This document shows, piece after piece, positions 25,223 through 34,560 of a DNA stretch of 36,342 nt. Source of the stretch: an uncultured Lachnospiraceae bacterium (lineage in GTDB: Bacteria > Bacillota > Clostridia > Lachnospirales > Lachnospiraceae); NCBI GenBank assembly GCA_949740745.1, contig CATJIW010000245.1, positions 1-36,342 of the forward strand, written 5' to 3'. How positions within the stretch are numbered: position 1 is the first letter of the stretch; each line of letters opens with the position of its first letter. The translations under genes and the position numbers were made by a program. Under the pieces are notes generated by a model, which was not told the origin of the DNA, did no database searches, and saw only the letters and a list, made by a program, of their open reading frames with translations.

Positions 25223-25561
25223 ATGCTGAAATTAGAGATCCGAATGGATGAGGAGAAGATACTTGCGGAGAAGAAATATCGTCCGGAGAGTATCTATCAG
25301 GCGTTGGAGCAGGCTTTTTCCAAATATAAACTGAACAAGATACAGGACACGGATGGAACCATGTGGTTTACGGGCAATGGGAATCCGAAGGACTACGGGG
25401 CTTTTGGCAGTATTATCACATCTTTGCGGGAAAAGGCATGGTTTATGGATTATGTGACCAGGTGGGTGTGGTATAACAGCGATGATGGAGAAAATGAGGA
25501 AGATTATGCGGTAGAAGATGTTTTGTACCACTATACCAAAAAGCTGAGTGTGGCATCATGA
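25223..25561 (+). CDS. Hypothetical partner (candidate antitoxin) of VapD-like protein
   Basis: SD AAGGAGG; ATGA stop/start overlap with downstream vapD-like gene. Confidence 0.6.
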   Translation: MLKLEIRMDEEKILAEKKYRPESIYQALEQAFSKYKLNKIQDTDGTMWFTGNGNPKDYGAFGSIITSLREKAWFMDYVTRWVWYNSDDGENEEDYAVEDVLYHYTKKLSVAS

Positions 25562-25893
25562 CAAAACGGGAAGCAAAACATTTAAAGGCACTGTATTTCG
25601 ACCTTCGGGTAAAAGATTTAAAAGTGCATTTCTCGGAAACCAATCCAAACGGCGCATATGGAAAGATACGGGATTATCTTGTAAGCCGGAATTTTTCCCA
25701 TGAGCAGTATTCCGGGTATCATTCCAGATACAAAACGACGGATTTAGAGATTTTTGACTTGATCCGGGAAATGAGCCGGGACTTGCCGTGGCTTCCTTTC
25801 TGCCTGAATCACTTCGAGGTAACGAATGTGGGAGCAAACCATGACCTGATGCAGTTATTCGAGGAAGCGGTGCTGGAACCAGAAACTTTATAA
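25558..25893 (+). CDS. VapD/Cas2-fold-like putative endoribonuclease
   Basis: LYFDLRVKDLKVHFSETNPNGAYGKIRDYLVSRNFSHEQYSGYHS...MSRDLPWLPFCLNHFEVTNVGANHDLMQLFEE. Confidence 0.62.
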   Translation: MTKREAKHLKALYFDLRVKDLKVHFSETNPNGAYGKIRDYLVSRNFSHEQYSGYHSRYKTTDLEIFDLIREMSRDLPWLPFCLNHFEVTNVGANHDLMQLFEEAVLEPETL

Positions 25894-25909
25894 GGGCAGG
25901 ATTTAAAAT

Positions 25910-25936
25910 CGTCACTTTTACGGGTGGCGTTTTTTT
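25910..25936 (+). terminator. Terminator after vapD-like gene
   Basis: CGTCAC-ttttacgg-GTGGCG-TTTTTTT. Confidence 0.65.
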
Positions 25937-25955
25937 GTGCTCTGAAGGAGAATTT

Positions 25956-26351
25956 ATGAATATAGAAGTAAAGATCAACAAAGAAATCCGCAATTACACG
26001 GAAAGTATGTTTTTCGGGCTGTCGCTGAGACAGTTCATTTTTTCTGTCCTTGCCTGTGGCGTGGCGGTAGGATTATATTTTCTGCTCCGACCGCAGTTTG
26101 GTATTGAAACTCTTAGCTGGGTATGCGTATTAGGAGCGGCTCCCTTTGCCGCCCTGGGCTTTATCCGGTACAACGGAATGACGGCGGAGCAGTTTTTATG
26201 GGCCTGGATCAAGTTCACGTTTCTCATGCCCAAAAAGCTCTTATTCCTTCCGGAAAACTTCTATTACGAGACACTGAGGCCGATGATTGAAGCACGGGAA
26301 AAGGGCCTGTCGGTTGGAGGAAGGAAGCGGAAAGGAAAGGATAAAAAGTGA
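25956..26351 (+). CDS. PrgI family / VirB3-like protein
   Basis: VKINKEIRNYTESMFFGLSLRQFIFSVLACGVAVGLYFLL two-TM protein upstream of virB4. Confidence 0.85.
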   Translation: MNIEVKINKEIRNYTESMFFGLSLRQFIFSVLACGVAVGLYFLLRPQFGIETLSWVCVLGAAPFAALGFIRYNGMTAEQFLWAWIKFTFLMPKKLLFLPENFYYETLRPMIEAREKGLSVGGRKRKGKDKK

Positions 26352-26404
26352 CTGCGGGGAAGAAACAGACATCAGACAGAAGGAAAAAGGCAGGGAGGTA
26401 AGCC

Positions 26405-28738
26405 ATGATAAAAACACTGAAAACTCTTTTGAAGCAGGATAAAGAAAAATTTGTTATGCCGAAATCGGTTCAGGCGGCCATCCCCATTCAGACTATTTGG
26501 GAGGATGGTTTGTTTCTTGTGGGGAGAAACAAATATGCCAGGACCTACAGATTTGAGGACATTAATTATGCCGTGGCGGGCCGTGAGGACAGGGAAGCCA
26601 TGTTTACGGAATATTCTGGACTTTTAAACGCTCTGGACAGTGAAGCAATGACAAAAATCACAATCAGCAACCGTCGGCTGAACCAGGCAGATTTTGAAAA
26701 GAAAATCCTGATTCCCATGGCGGAGGATGGATTGGACAAATACCGGAAGGAATACAACAAGATGCTTTTAGATAAAGCTGCAGGAGCTAATTCCATGGTG
26801 CGGGAAAGATACGTGACCATCTCTGTCCACAAACAAAGTGCAGAAGAGGCGAGAAACTATTTTTCCCGTGTGGGTACTGATCTGACGGCCCATTTTTCCA
26901 GACTCGGCTCTAAGTGCGTGGAGCTTGACACAGAAGAGCGGCTTCGTATTTTTCATGATTTTTACCGCACCGGAGAAGAAACGGCATTTCGGTTCGAGCT
27001 GTCGGAAACCATGCGGAAGGGCCATGACTTCAAAGACTTTATCTGCCCTGATACCTTTGAGTTTGAAAAGGATTATTTCAGGATGGGAGACCGATATGGA
27101 CGGGTGATTTTCTTGCGAGAATACGCCGCTTATGTCAAAGATGACCTGGTGGAAGATATGTGCAGTCTGAACCAGAATCTGATGCTTTCCATTGACGTGA
27201 TTCCTGTCCCCATGGACGAGGCCGTGAGAGAGGTAGAAAACCGTCTGTTAGGCGTGGAAACCAATATCACCAACTGGCAGAGAAAGCAGAACCAGAACAA
27301 CAATTTTTCCGCAATCATCCCTTACGATTTAGAGCAACAGCGGAGAGAAAGCAAGGACTTTCTGGATGATCTCACTACCCGTGACCAGCGGATGATGCTG
27401 GCGGTGCTTACCCTGGTGCATACAGCGGACACAAAAGAACAGCTTGACAGCGATACGAAAGCATTGCTTACTATAGCCAGGAAGCGGTTCTGTCAAATTG
27501 CGGTGCTGAAGTACCAGCAGATGGACGGCCTGAATACGGCCCTTCCCATTGGTGTGAGAAAGATTCATGTGTTTCGTACTCTCAATACGGAGAGTTTTGC
27601 GGTGTTCATGCCTTTCCGGGTACAGGAAATTCTTCACCGGGACGGCGTGTATTACGGACAGAACACAATTTCCAGAAACATGATCATTGCCAACCGCCGC
27701 CATCTTTTAAACGGCAATTCCTTTATTTTAGGTGTATCCGGTGCCGGAAAATCCTTTACGGCAAAGGAAGAAATGGCCAATATCATTCTTTCCGACCCAA
27801 ATGCCGACGTAATCGTCATTGACCCGGAGCGGGAATATTCGCCGCTTGTAAAAGCTATGGGAGGCGAAGTGATCCATATTTCGGCCACCAGCGAGAACCA
27901 CATCAATGCCATGGAGATGAATGCCGCTTATGGAGACGGGGCTAATCCCGTCATTTTAAAATCAGAGTTCATTTTGTCCCTGTGCGAACAACTGATCGGC
28001 GGGACGAGCATGGGAGCGAAACAGAAGTCCATTATTGACCGCTGTACTGCAAATGTTTACCGTCATTACCAGCAGGGAAATTATCAGGGGACTCCGCCCA
28101 CCTTGCAGGACTTTCGGACAGAGCTTCTTACCCAGGGCGAGCCGGAGGCGAAAGAGATCGCCCTTGCCATTGAGCTTTTTACAGACGGTTCCCTGAATAC
28201 TTTTGCGAAGCATACCAATGTGGACACCCACAGCCGCCTGATCTGCTATGACATTCTGGATTTAGGCAGACAGCTTCAGTCGATAGGAATGCTGGTGGTA
28301 TTGGACAACATCTTGAACCGCATTACCATGAACCGGGCAAAGGGAAGGAACACGTTTATTTTCATTGATGAAATTTATTTGCTTTTCCAACACGAGTATT
28401 CTGCAAATTTTCTTTTTACCCTCTGGAAACGTGTGCGGAAATATGGGGCTTACTGTACGGGTATTACCCAGAATGTGGACGATCTTCTGCAGAGCCACAC
28501 GGCGAGAACAATGCTGGCCAACAGTGAGTTTATCATCATGTTGAATCAGGCACCGACAGATCGGATGGAGCTTGCGAAGCTCCTGAATATTTCGGATGTT
28601 CAGATGGATTATATTAAGAATGTTGAGGCCGGACAGGGGCTCTTAAAGGTAGGGAGTTCCCTGGTTCCATTTGTCAACAGGTTTCCCCGTAATACGGAGC
28701 TTTATAAGCTGATGACGACTAAGTTTGGAGAGGTTTAA
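26405..28738 (+). CDS. VirB4/TraE-like T4SS ATPase
   Basis: FILGVSGAGKSFTAKEEMANI, VIVIDPEREYSPL, NTFIFIDEIYLLF. Confidence 0.93.
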   Translation: MIKTLKTLLKQDKEKFVMPKSVQAAIPIQTIWEDGLFLVGRNKYARTYRFEDINYAVAGREDREAMFTEYSGLLNALDSEAMTKITISNRRLNQADFEKKILIPMAEDGLDKYRKEYNKMLLDKAAGANSMVRERYVTISVHKQSAEEARNYFSRVGTDLTAHFSRLGSKCVELDTEERLRIFHDFYRTGEETAFRFELSETMRKGHDFKDFICPDTFEFEKDYFRMGDRYGRVIFLREYAAYVKDDLVEDMCSLNQNLMLSIDVIPVPMDEAVREVENRLLGVETNITNWQRKQNQNNNFSAIIPYDLEQQRRESKDFLDDLTTRDQRMMLAVLTLVHTADTKEQLDSDTKALLTIARKRFCQIAVLKYQQMDGLNTALPIGVRKIHVFRTLNTESFAVFMPFRVQEILHRDGVYYGQNTISRNMIIANRRHLLNGNSFILGVSGAGKSFTAKEEMANIILSDPNADVIVIDPEREYSPLVKAMGGEVIHISATSENHINAMEMNAAYGDGANPVILKSEFILSLCEQLIGGTSMGAKQKSIIDRCTANVYRHYQQGNYQGTPPTLQDFRTELLTQGEPEAKEIALAIELFTDGSLNTFAKHTNVDTHSRLICYDILDLGRQLQSIGMLVVLDNILNRITMNRAKGRNTFIFIDEIYLLFQHEYSANFLFTLWKRVRKYGAYCTGITQNVDDLLQSHTARTMLANSEFIIMLNQAPTDRMELAKLLNISDVQMDYIKNVEAGQGLLKVGSSLVPFVNRFPRNTELYKLMTTKFGEV

Positions 28739-28751
28739 AAGGGAGGGTAAT

Positions 28752-29159
28752 ATGACAGCAATTCGATTCCGCAGTAAGGCACACAGAGATTTTTTTCTGG
28801 AAATGATGATGAAGTCAAGGGTGAAAGATTGTTATCACAAGGCGTTTTTCTACGTGATGGGCATTGCGAGGGAAACCAGGCAGAATATTTATACCATGTT
28901 CGACTTTCGGGAGGATTGTATTAAGCCGGAAGGAATGCACGGCGGCTGGCAGACGAGCGGCACGGTCAAGGTGTGCCATCTGGCCTTTAATCTCTGGAAC
29001 GGATACGCAGAGGAAGGAAAAGAACAGTATTCTACACCAGAAGAATTATTCTGCTGCGAATTTGCTCCATACTTTATAGAAGGGATTAAAGTGCGGTATC
29101 CGGAATATTGTCTGGATCTTGCCACGCTGGAACGGCCTGAGACGGATAAGGCGAGGTAA
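28752..29159 (+). CDS. DUF6075-like hypothetical protein
   Basis: FRSKAHRDFFLEMMMKSRVKDCYHKAFFYVMGIARETRQNIYTMFDF...HGGWQTSGTVKVCHLAFNLWNGY; recalled CTn family. Confidence 0.6.
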   Translation: MTAIRFRSKAHRDFFLEMMMKSRVKDCYHKAFFYVMGIARETRQNIYTMFDFREDCIKPEGMHGGWQTSGTVKVCHLAFNLWNGYAEEGKEQYSTPEELFCCEFAPYFIEGIKVRYPEYCLDLATLERPETDKAR

Positions 29160-29164
29160 GCTTT

Positions 29165-30928
29165 ATGGGGATAAAAACCAGAGGAGCGGCAAAATCCAGA
29201 ATCAAGACCGTGAAGCGGATATTACACCTGCCGGGTAGGGCGAAAGCAGTTCACACCAGGACAAGGAACAGGACGATACGGGGAGACGGCACAGAGGATG
29301 GTACAGTGAGTGGATATGCATCCGATCGGATGTCGGAAGCTTCCCAAAAGGTGATAAAAGAAGGGAGACGGCAGCTTTACCGGGGAGAGAAAAGAGCGGT
29401 TCAGGACACGAAAGAAAACCTTTCCAAAACCAGGGAGAGGATGGACGATTTCAGGCGGAATCGGGAAGGACAAAAGACGGCGGCAGAAGGGATAGAACAG
29501 GAGAGCCGTCATGGGCCTTCGGATTCTTCCCGGCCGTTTACCCAGCCAAGGGCTGAGGGAGGGAGAGCTCATAGTGCCATCCGCCGGAAAGTAGAAAACA
29601 GGGCGATAAAAACGCATGGCGGAAAAGAAAAACAAGCCGTTCGGGGAGCGGCAAAAAATACGGTCAGGGCGGTGCCGAAAGGCATTAAGACGGCGCAGGG
29701 CACTTCCAAAATCACAATCCGGACTTCCGGCCAGGCCGCGGGAGGAACGTGGACGGCAATGGGGAAATCCGTACAGGCGGCGAAGAAAAAGGTATGGATG
29801 GCATCCGCCAGGCAGAAAGGAACGTGGGCGGCGGTAAAAAGAACGGTACAGCTCATGACAAAAAACGTAAAGCTGATTCTTTCCGGGGCAAAGGCCCTTA
29901 CCACGGCCCTGGTTGCAGGCGGAGGCATCGCCCTCTCAGGGATTCTCATGGTGAGCTTTGTGGGACTGCTGGTAAGTTCTGTGTTCGGAATCTTCTTTTC
30001 TGGCGAGGACTCCGGTACTGGAATGACCATGCGGGAGGCAGTACAGGAGATCAACAGCGAGTACGAAACCAGATTGAACGAAGTCATTGACAGGACTGCT
30101 CACGACATGTTGGAGATCTCAGGCGGACGAGCCGCCTGGAATGAAGTGCTTGCGGTTTATGCCGTGAAAACAGCTGCAGACCCGGAAGCCCCACAGGAAG
30201 TCGCCACGATGGATTCCTCTAAAAAGGAGCTTCTAAAAGGAATCTTTTGGGAAATGCACGAGATCAGCAGCCGTACCGAGAGCAAGACTGAAACCCAGAT
30301 GATTGAGAGCGATGATGGAAACGGAAATATGGTACAGGAAGAAAGTCCCGTTTCTAAAATCTGTCTTTATGTCATGGTCAGTCATAAAACCGCCTGGGAA
30401 ATGGCCGACCGGTATAATTTCAGCGAAGAGCAGCGGGAACAATTATCCGAGCTTTTGTTAGAGGAGCATGCCGCTGTCTGGTCACAAGTGCTTTACGGCA
30501 TAGGAGGCAGCGACAGCCAGATCGTTTCCGTGGCATTGGAGCAGGTAGGTAACGGCGGGGATCTTTATTGGTCATGGTATGGCTTTGACCATCGGGTGGA
30601 GTGGTGTGCCTGTTTCGTATCATGGTGTGCCAATGAATGCGGATATCTGAACAGCGGGATCATTCCTAAGTTTGCAAGCTGTCAATCTGGTGCTGAATGG
30701 TTTAAAAACCGTGGACAGTGGCAGGATAGGAGTTTCGAGCCATCGGCAGGCCATTTGATCTTTTTTGACTGGGAAGGGGACGGCCATACGGAACACGTGG
30801 GAATTGTCGAACGAGTAGAGAATGGAACCGTCTACACGGTAGAAGGCAATTCTGGGGATCTTTGCAGGCAGAGAGGGTATCCAATCGGAAGCGGGGACAT
30901 TTATGGGTACGGTATCCCGGAATATTGA
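29165..30928 (+). CDS. CwlT-like/CHAP-domain peptidoglycan hydrolase of the transfer module
   Basis: TM region then QEINSEYETRLNEVI... and CHAP VALEQVGNGGDLYWSWYGFDHRVEWCACFVSWCANECGY...HVGIVERVENGTVYTVEGNSGD. Confidence 0.88.
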   Translation: MGIKTRGAAKSRIKTVKRILHLPGRAKAVHTRTRNRTIRGDGTEDGTVSGYASDRMSEASQKVIKEGRRQLYRGEKRAVQDTKENLSKTRERMDDFRRNREGQKTAAEGIEQESRHGPSDSSRPFTQPRAEGGRAHSAIRRKVENRAIKTHGGKEKQAVRGAAKNTVRAVPKGIKTAQGTSKITIRTSGQAAGGTWTAMGKSVQAAKKKVWMASARQKGTWAAVKRTVQLMTKNVKLILSGAKALTTALVAGGGIALSGILMVSFVGLLVSSVFGIFFSGEDSGTGMTMREAVQEINSEYETRLNEVIDRTAHDMLEISGGRAAWNEVLAVYAVKTAADPEAPQEVATMDSSKKELLKGIFWEMHEISSRTESKTETQMIESDDGNGNMVQEESPVSKICLYVMVSHKTAWEMADRYNFSEEQREQLSELLLEEHAAVWSQVLYGIGGSDSQIVSVALEQVGNGGDLYWSWYGFDHRVEWCACFVSWCANECGYLNSGIIPKFASCQSGAEWFKNRGQWQDRSFEPSAGHLIFFDWEGDGHTEHVGIVERVENGTVYTVEGNSGDLCRQRGYPIGSGDIYGYGIPEY

Positions 30929-30940
30929 CTTGTGGAAAAG

Positions 30941-30961
30941 GCAACCTCATTGCGAGGTTGC
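30941..30961 (+). terminator. Hairpin closing the transfer operon
   Basis: GCAACCTC-attgc-GAGGTTGC; no strong U tract. Confidence 0.5.
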
Positions 30962-31246
30962 TTACATAGTTAAAGATTAAATTTGTTTTTATAGATTGAG
31001 ACTATATTACAAAGCCAGAGGAATCAATTCTGGAAATATTTTGGTAATGTTGAAAAGTTCTTGCTGGATTAGAAAAGGAAATACTAATTGAAACAAAATT
31101 AGTTCTTTTGCATTCTAGTAGAGTATGATATACTCTAATGGAGTAGATTTAAAAGAAAAAATGTACTATTGATTTGGAATATCAAATGATTTACTAACTT
31201 TGAAAAACTAATTGTGAAATGACTTAGAAAAATTGACGTATTCTCT

Positions 31247-31576
31247 TCATTCTTTTTTGCTGTCCAAAATCATGGTTTGGACAACATTTAATATACGACG
31301 CTGTTCTTTTTGAGGTAATTGAGAAAGCTGTTCAGATAAGCTAGATGCAATGATGTCGTTACCGACTTTCAGCACATCCGCCAATAAAACATTGGCCGAT
31401 ATATCTAAAGCATTTGCAATACGGATAAATATTTTTAGCTTAGGTATCTTCTCTCCACGTTCAACTGCACCCATGTAACTGGTACTTATTTTAACAGTTT
31501 CTGCAAGAGCTTCTTGAGTGATACCCAGCATATCCCTTCGCTTACGTATATTTTTACCGATAGATTTGTAATTCAT
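31247..31576 (-). CDS. XRE-family HTH regulator A
   Basis: MNYKSIGKNIRKRRDMLGITQEALAETVKISTSYMGAVERGEKIPKL. Confidence 0.88.
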   Translation of the reverse strand: MNYKSIGKNIRKRRDMLGITQEALAETVKISTSYMGAVERGEKIPKLKIFIRIANALDISANVLLADVLKVGNDIIASSLSEQLSQLPQKEQRRILNVVQTMILDSKKE

Positions 31577-31732
31577 GATATATACCTCTATTCTATCTAA
31601 CAGAGTAGTTTTATTTCTGATAGTATAAGTAATATGTCACCCTAAGAACAGAATCAGACAGAGCGAGATGTCCTCTAACAGAGTAGAAAATGTAGCTAAA
31701 TAATTCATGTTTTGATTTTAAAAGAGTCAAAA

Positions 31733-32056
31733 TTATTTGTAACTTTCTATCATTGTCTGGACAATGCTGAGGATACGCCGTTTTTCTGTTTGCGGCAAAA
31801 ACGAAAGTTGGTTAGATAAATCAGATGCAATGATATCATTACGAACTTCCAGTACGTCCATTAGCAGACTATCGGAGGAGATTTTTAAGGCATTGGCAAT
31901 ACGAACGAAAACTTCTAGTTTAGGTAATTTTTCGCCACGTTCAACCGCACCCATGTAACTGGTACTTATGTTGACCAGTTCCGCCAGTGTTTCTTGCTTA
32001 AGCCCTAACTCATCTCTGCGTTTGCGTATATTTTTACCAATAGATTTGTAATCCAT
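31733..32056 (-). CDS. XRE-family HTH regulator B (paralogue of A)
   Basis: MDYKSIGKNIRKRRDELGLKQETLAELVNISTSYMGAVERGEKLPKL. Confidence 0.88.
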   Translation of the reverse strand: MDYKSIGKNIRKRRDELGLKQETLAELVNISTSYMGAVERGEKLPKLEVFVRIANALKISSDSLLMDVLEVRNDIIASDLSNQLSFLPQTEKRRILSIVQTMIESYK

Positions 32057-32088
32057 AATGAATTTTTACTGCTCCCAATGGAATTTTA

Positions 32089-32107
32089 CTTATACTAACA
32101 GTATAAG
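32089..32107. promoter_or_regulatory. Perfect inverted-repeat operator upstream of regulator B
   Basis: CTTATACT-aac-AGTATAAG. Confidence 0.55.
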
Positions 32108-32288
32108 CGACTCGTATTTTTATATACAGAATCTACAAGAGGTGTATCTACTCTGTTGGAGCATATATGCCATGCGAAAAAGAGATGATTTTTATTTGTT
32201 TTGTAAAATATTGTTTGAAATATGGTTCATTTATTAAAAAATAGAATCATTGGTTTTTTTATAAAGCGACTGATAGGAGGAAAGGAAA

Positions 32289-32669
32289 ATGGAGACCTGT
32301 GGCTGTATTATAGGCATTTTAATTTTCTTATTCGTACTCTACTGTTTTTTGTGTAACATCATCCGTCTGTTTTATTGGTTGAAATGTTTCAAAACAAAAG
32401 AATGTACCAGTGAAAACTGCCTTATGAAAAATTATTGTGATAAGCGGGGAGAAGTATACACAGAAGAAGATCAACTGGCCATTGAAAAAATATTGGAGGA
32501 ATGGGAACAAGACAAAAGCATTATATACAAAGAATTAATAAGATATGAAGGAAATTACTGGAAAGTAATAGATGGCATTTTGTATGTTATGGTTTGTCTG
32601 GCGGCATTGTCATTTATTGGCACTGTTGTATGGATTGTTGTTATGGGGATTGATATTATATTTCGTTAG
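32289..32669 (+). CDS. Small membrane protein
   Basis: 126-aa ORF with N- and C-terminal hydrophobic segments; SD AGGAGGAAAGG. Confidence 0.6.
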   Translation: METCGCIIGILIFLFVLYCFLCNIIRLFYWLKCFKTKECTSENCLMKNYCDKRGEVYTEEDQLAIEKILEEWEQDKSIIYKELIRYEGNYWKVIDGILYVMVCLAALSFIGTVVWIVVMGIDIIFR

Positions 32670-32698
32670 AATATGAAAGATTATTGGACATATATGGT

Positions 32699-32740
32699 GC
32701 CTTAGTTTCTACATAAAATGTAGAAATTAAGGCATTTTCT
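32699..32740 (+). terminator. Rho-independent terminator
   Basis: GCCTTAGTTTCTACAT-aaa-ATGTAGAAATTAAGGC then atttt. Confidence 0.75.
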
Positions 32741-32895
32741 TGCTTATATAGATCTTATTTTAAAGTGCTACACAAAGGGCGACGACAATAAGTGTATCCT
32801 AACTGAAGGGATATGCTTTTTTTGTACTCTGATAAAGCGTACTACTGATGATACGTCGTCGTAAGAAAAGAGGATTTTTTTGCAATAAAAGTCCA

Positions 32896-32935
32896 CCTAT
32901 CAATCTGATTTTCCAAAAAACAGATTGATAGGAGG
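32896..32935 (+). promoter_or_regulatory. RBS-occluding hairpin upstream of sigma-like gene
   Basis: CCTATCAATCTG-13 nt-CAGATTGATAGG, with SD AGGAGG at 32930-32935. Confidence 0.55.
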
Positions 32936-32943
32936 AAAAGACG

Positions 32944-33414
32944 ATGGATGGAAAACATCCAAGCAGAAAGAAAGACAAGTATAATCCTTATACCCTGACA
33001 ACTTTGGGTGAACATTATTGTGTTTCCTTTAAAGATGGAGTTGGAATATTACGGGAGGTGGAAATTAATGATGTACTATATAAAACATTCGACAAATTCG
33101 AGCTTGAAGATATCTCGTATCTGAATCAGTTAAGCAGACATATTGAGCATTCTGAATTAACAGATATCTCTTTGAATAACCGGGCCTTCTATCGGGCAGA
33201 GAGTCTTGAAGATATCGTGATCAAAAAGCAGGAGCATGAACTATTACATAGGGCAATTAAAAGGCTTCCTGAAACACAGTGCCGTAGACTGACTTTGTAT
33301 TTTTTCGGAGGACTTACCTATGAGCAGATTGCAAAGCTAGAAAATTGCAAGCGGCAGGCTGTTCAATGTTCCATACAGACTGCATTAAAAAAATTGAAAA
33401 AAATTTTAAAATAG
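32944..33414 (+). CDS. Sigma-70 region 4-like regulator
   Basis: HRAIKRLPETQCRRLTLYFFGGLTYEQIAKLENCKRQAVQCSIQTALKKLKK. Confidence 0.8.
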   Translation: MDGKHPSRKKDKYNPYTLTTLGEHYCVSFKDGVGILREVEINDVLYKTFDKFELEDISYLNQLSRHIEHSELTDISLNNRAFYRAESLEDIVIKKQEHELLHRAIKRLPETQCRRLTLYFFGGLTYEQIAKLENCKRQAVQCSIQTALKKLKKILK

Positions 33415-33442
33415 TGCCTTGCATTATGACGTTTTAGTGAGC

Positions 33443-33484
33443 AAACAGGTGAAGGGGTATCAAAATCCTTTCACCTGTTTCTCA
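33443..33484 (+). terminator. Hairpin terminator after sigma-like gene
   Basis: AAACAGGTGAAGG-ggtatcaaaat-CCTTTCACCTGTTT. Confidence 0.6.
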
Positions 33485-33900
33485 TTGTGCGGCAGAAACA
33501 GGACAGAACATTGATAACTTAATAATCATTCGCCAAATACATCCTCTTTGTGATTGTGATGAGCATAAGCGTGTGGAGCGGTACGCTATGACCTTACATT
33601 TTGCCTGACTGTCAGAAAGTAATGAGCGGATTAATACCGACTTAAAATACCGGGAGGCCCCCGGTTTCGCCATAACCCACAAAGAGCATAATGGTACTCC
33701 CGTCCAGTCACAGTCCGAGCGGTATCCACTCCGTCGCAGGCAATGAGGGCGGCTCTGCCAGATCGGCAGGGGGGAGAGATCCCGTGGAGTCAGTTCGCCG
33801 CTGGCCGTTTGGTGACTTCCCTATTTTTTAGTCTGCATTTCGGGGTGTCAAGGACAAATAGAAATGCAGTTACATAGGCCTTAAGAAGCTTAAATCTAAA
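33485..33900. other. Structured intergenic region of unknown function, no convincing CDS
   Basis: Local stems such as CCGGGaggcCCCGG and CTGCCagatcGGCAG; only a weak 66-aa antisense ORF. Confidence 0.4.
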
Positions 33901-33917
33901 CAGGAGGATAAAGTAAC

Positions 33918-34268
33918 ATGAAAAGAACAGTAAAGCGTGGCGATATTTACTATGCGGATCTAAATCCGGTGGTTGGTTCGGAACAAGGAGGGATACGTCC
34001 CGTACTTATCATTTCCAATGATATAGGTAACAGGCATAGCCCTACGGTAATCGCTGCCGCCATTACGAGCCGGGTACAGACAAAGACAACACTTCCTACT
34101 CATGTGATCGTGAATGAGGGAGAGTGTTTAAATCGGGATTCTGTTATTTTGTTGGAACAAGTTAGGACTATTGATAAAGAGCGCCTTCGGGAATTTGTTG
34201 GCATATTGAATCAAGAGCATCTTTTGGAAGTTGATCGGGCATTAGCTGTTAGTGTGGGGCTTGCATAA
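33918..34268 (+). CDS. mazF: MazF/PemK family endoribonuclease toxin
   Basis: VKRGDIYYADLNPVVGSEQGGIRPVLIISNDIGNRHSPTVIAAAITSR...DSVILLEQVRTIDKERL. Confidence 0.9.
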   Translation: MKRTVKRGDIYYADLNPVVGSEQGGIRPVLIISNDIGNRHSPTVIAAAITSRVQTKTTLPTHVIVNEGECLNRDSVILLEQVRTIDKERLREFVGILNQEHLLEVDRALAVSVGLA

Positions 34269-34287
34269 CAAGAAGGGAGAGATTTTT

Positions 34288-34485
34288 TTGAGAAGAGAGA
34301 TTCCAATTTGGGAAAAAAGTAATCTTACATTGGAAGAGGCGGCGGCATATTCTGGAATCGGCATTAACAAGCTCCGGAATTTAACAGAATCAGAACAGTG
34401 TTCCTTTGTCTTATGGAATGGTACAAAACGATTAATTAAACGTCGGAAATTAGATGAATATACGGATAGGATGTATTCCATTTAA
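34288..34485 (+). CDS. xis: Tn916-type excisionase (TTG start likely)
   Basis: REIPIWEKSNLTLEEAAAYSGIGINKLRNLTESEQCSFVLWNGTKRLIKRRKLDEYTD, directly upstream of int. Confidence 0.85.
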   Translation: MRREIPIWEKSNLTLEEAAAYSGIGINKLRNLTESEQCSFVLWNGTKRLIKRRKLDEYTDRMYSI

Positions 34486-34560
34486 ACATTTGACAACCGC
34501 TCAGTGGCATGTTATAAGTGTCATATCGGTTTTGTCATAATCAGGAAGGAGATTTTGGTT

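Noticed and set aside
33482-33682. 66-aa minus-strand ORF (MWVMAKPGASRYFKSVLIRSLLSDSQAKCKV...)
   Set aside because: No good SD and poor coding character; may be a decayed gene but not supportable as a CDS here.
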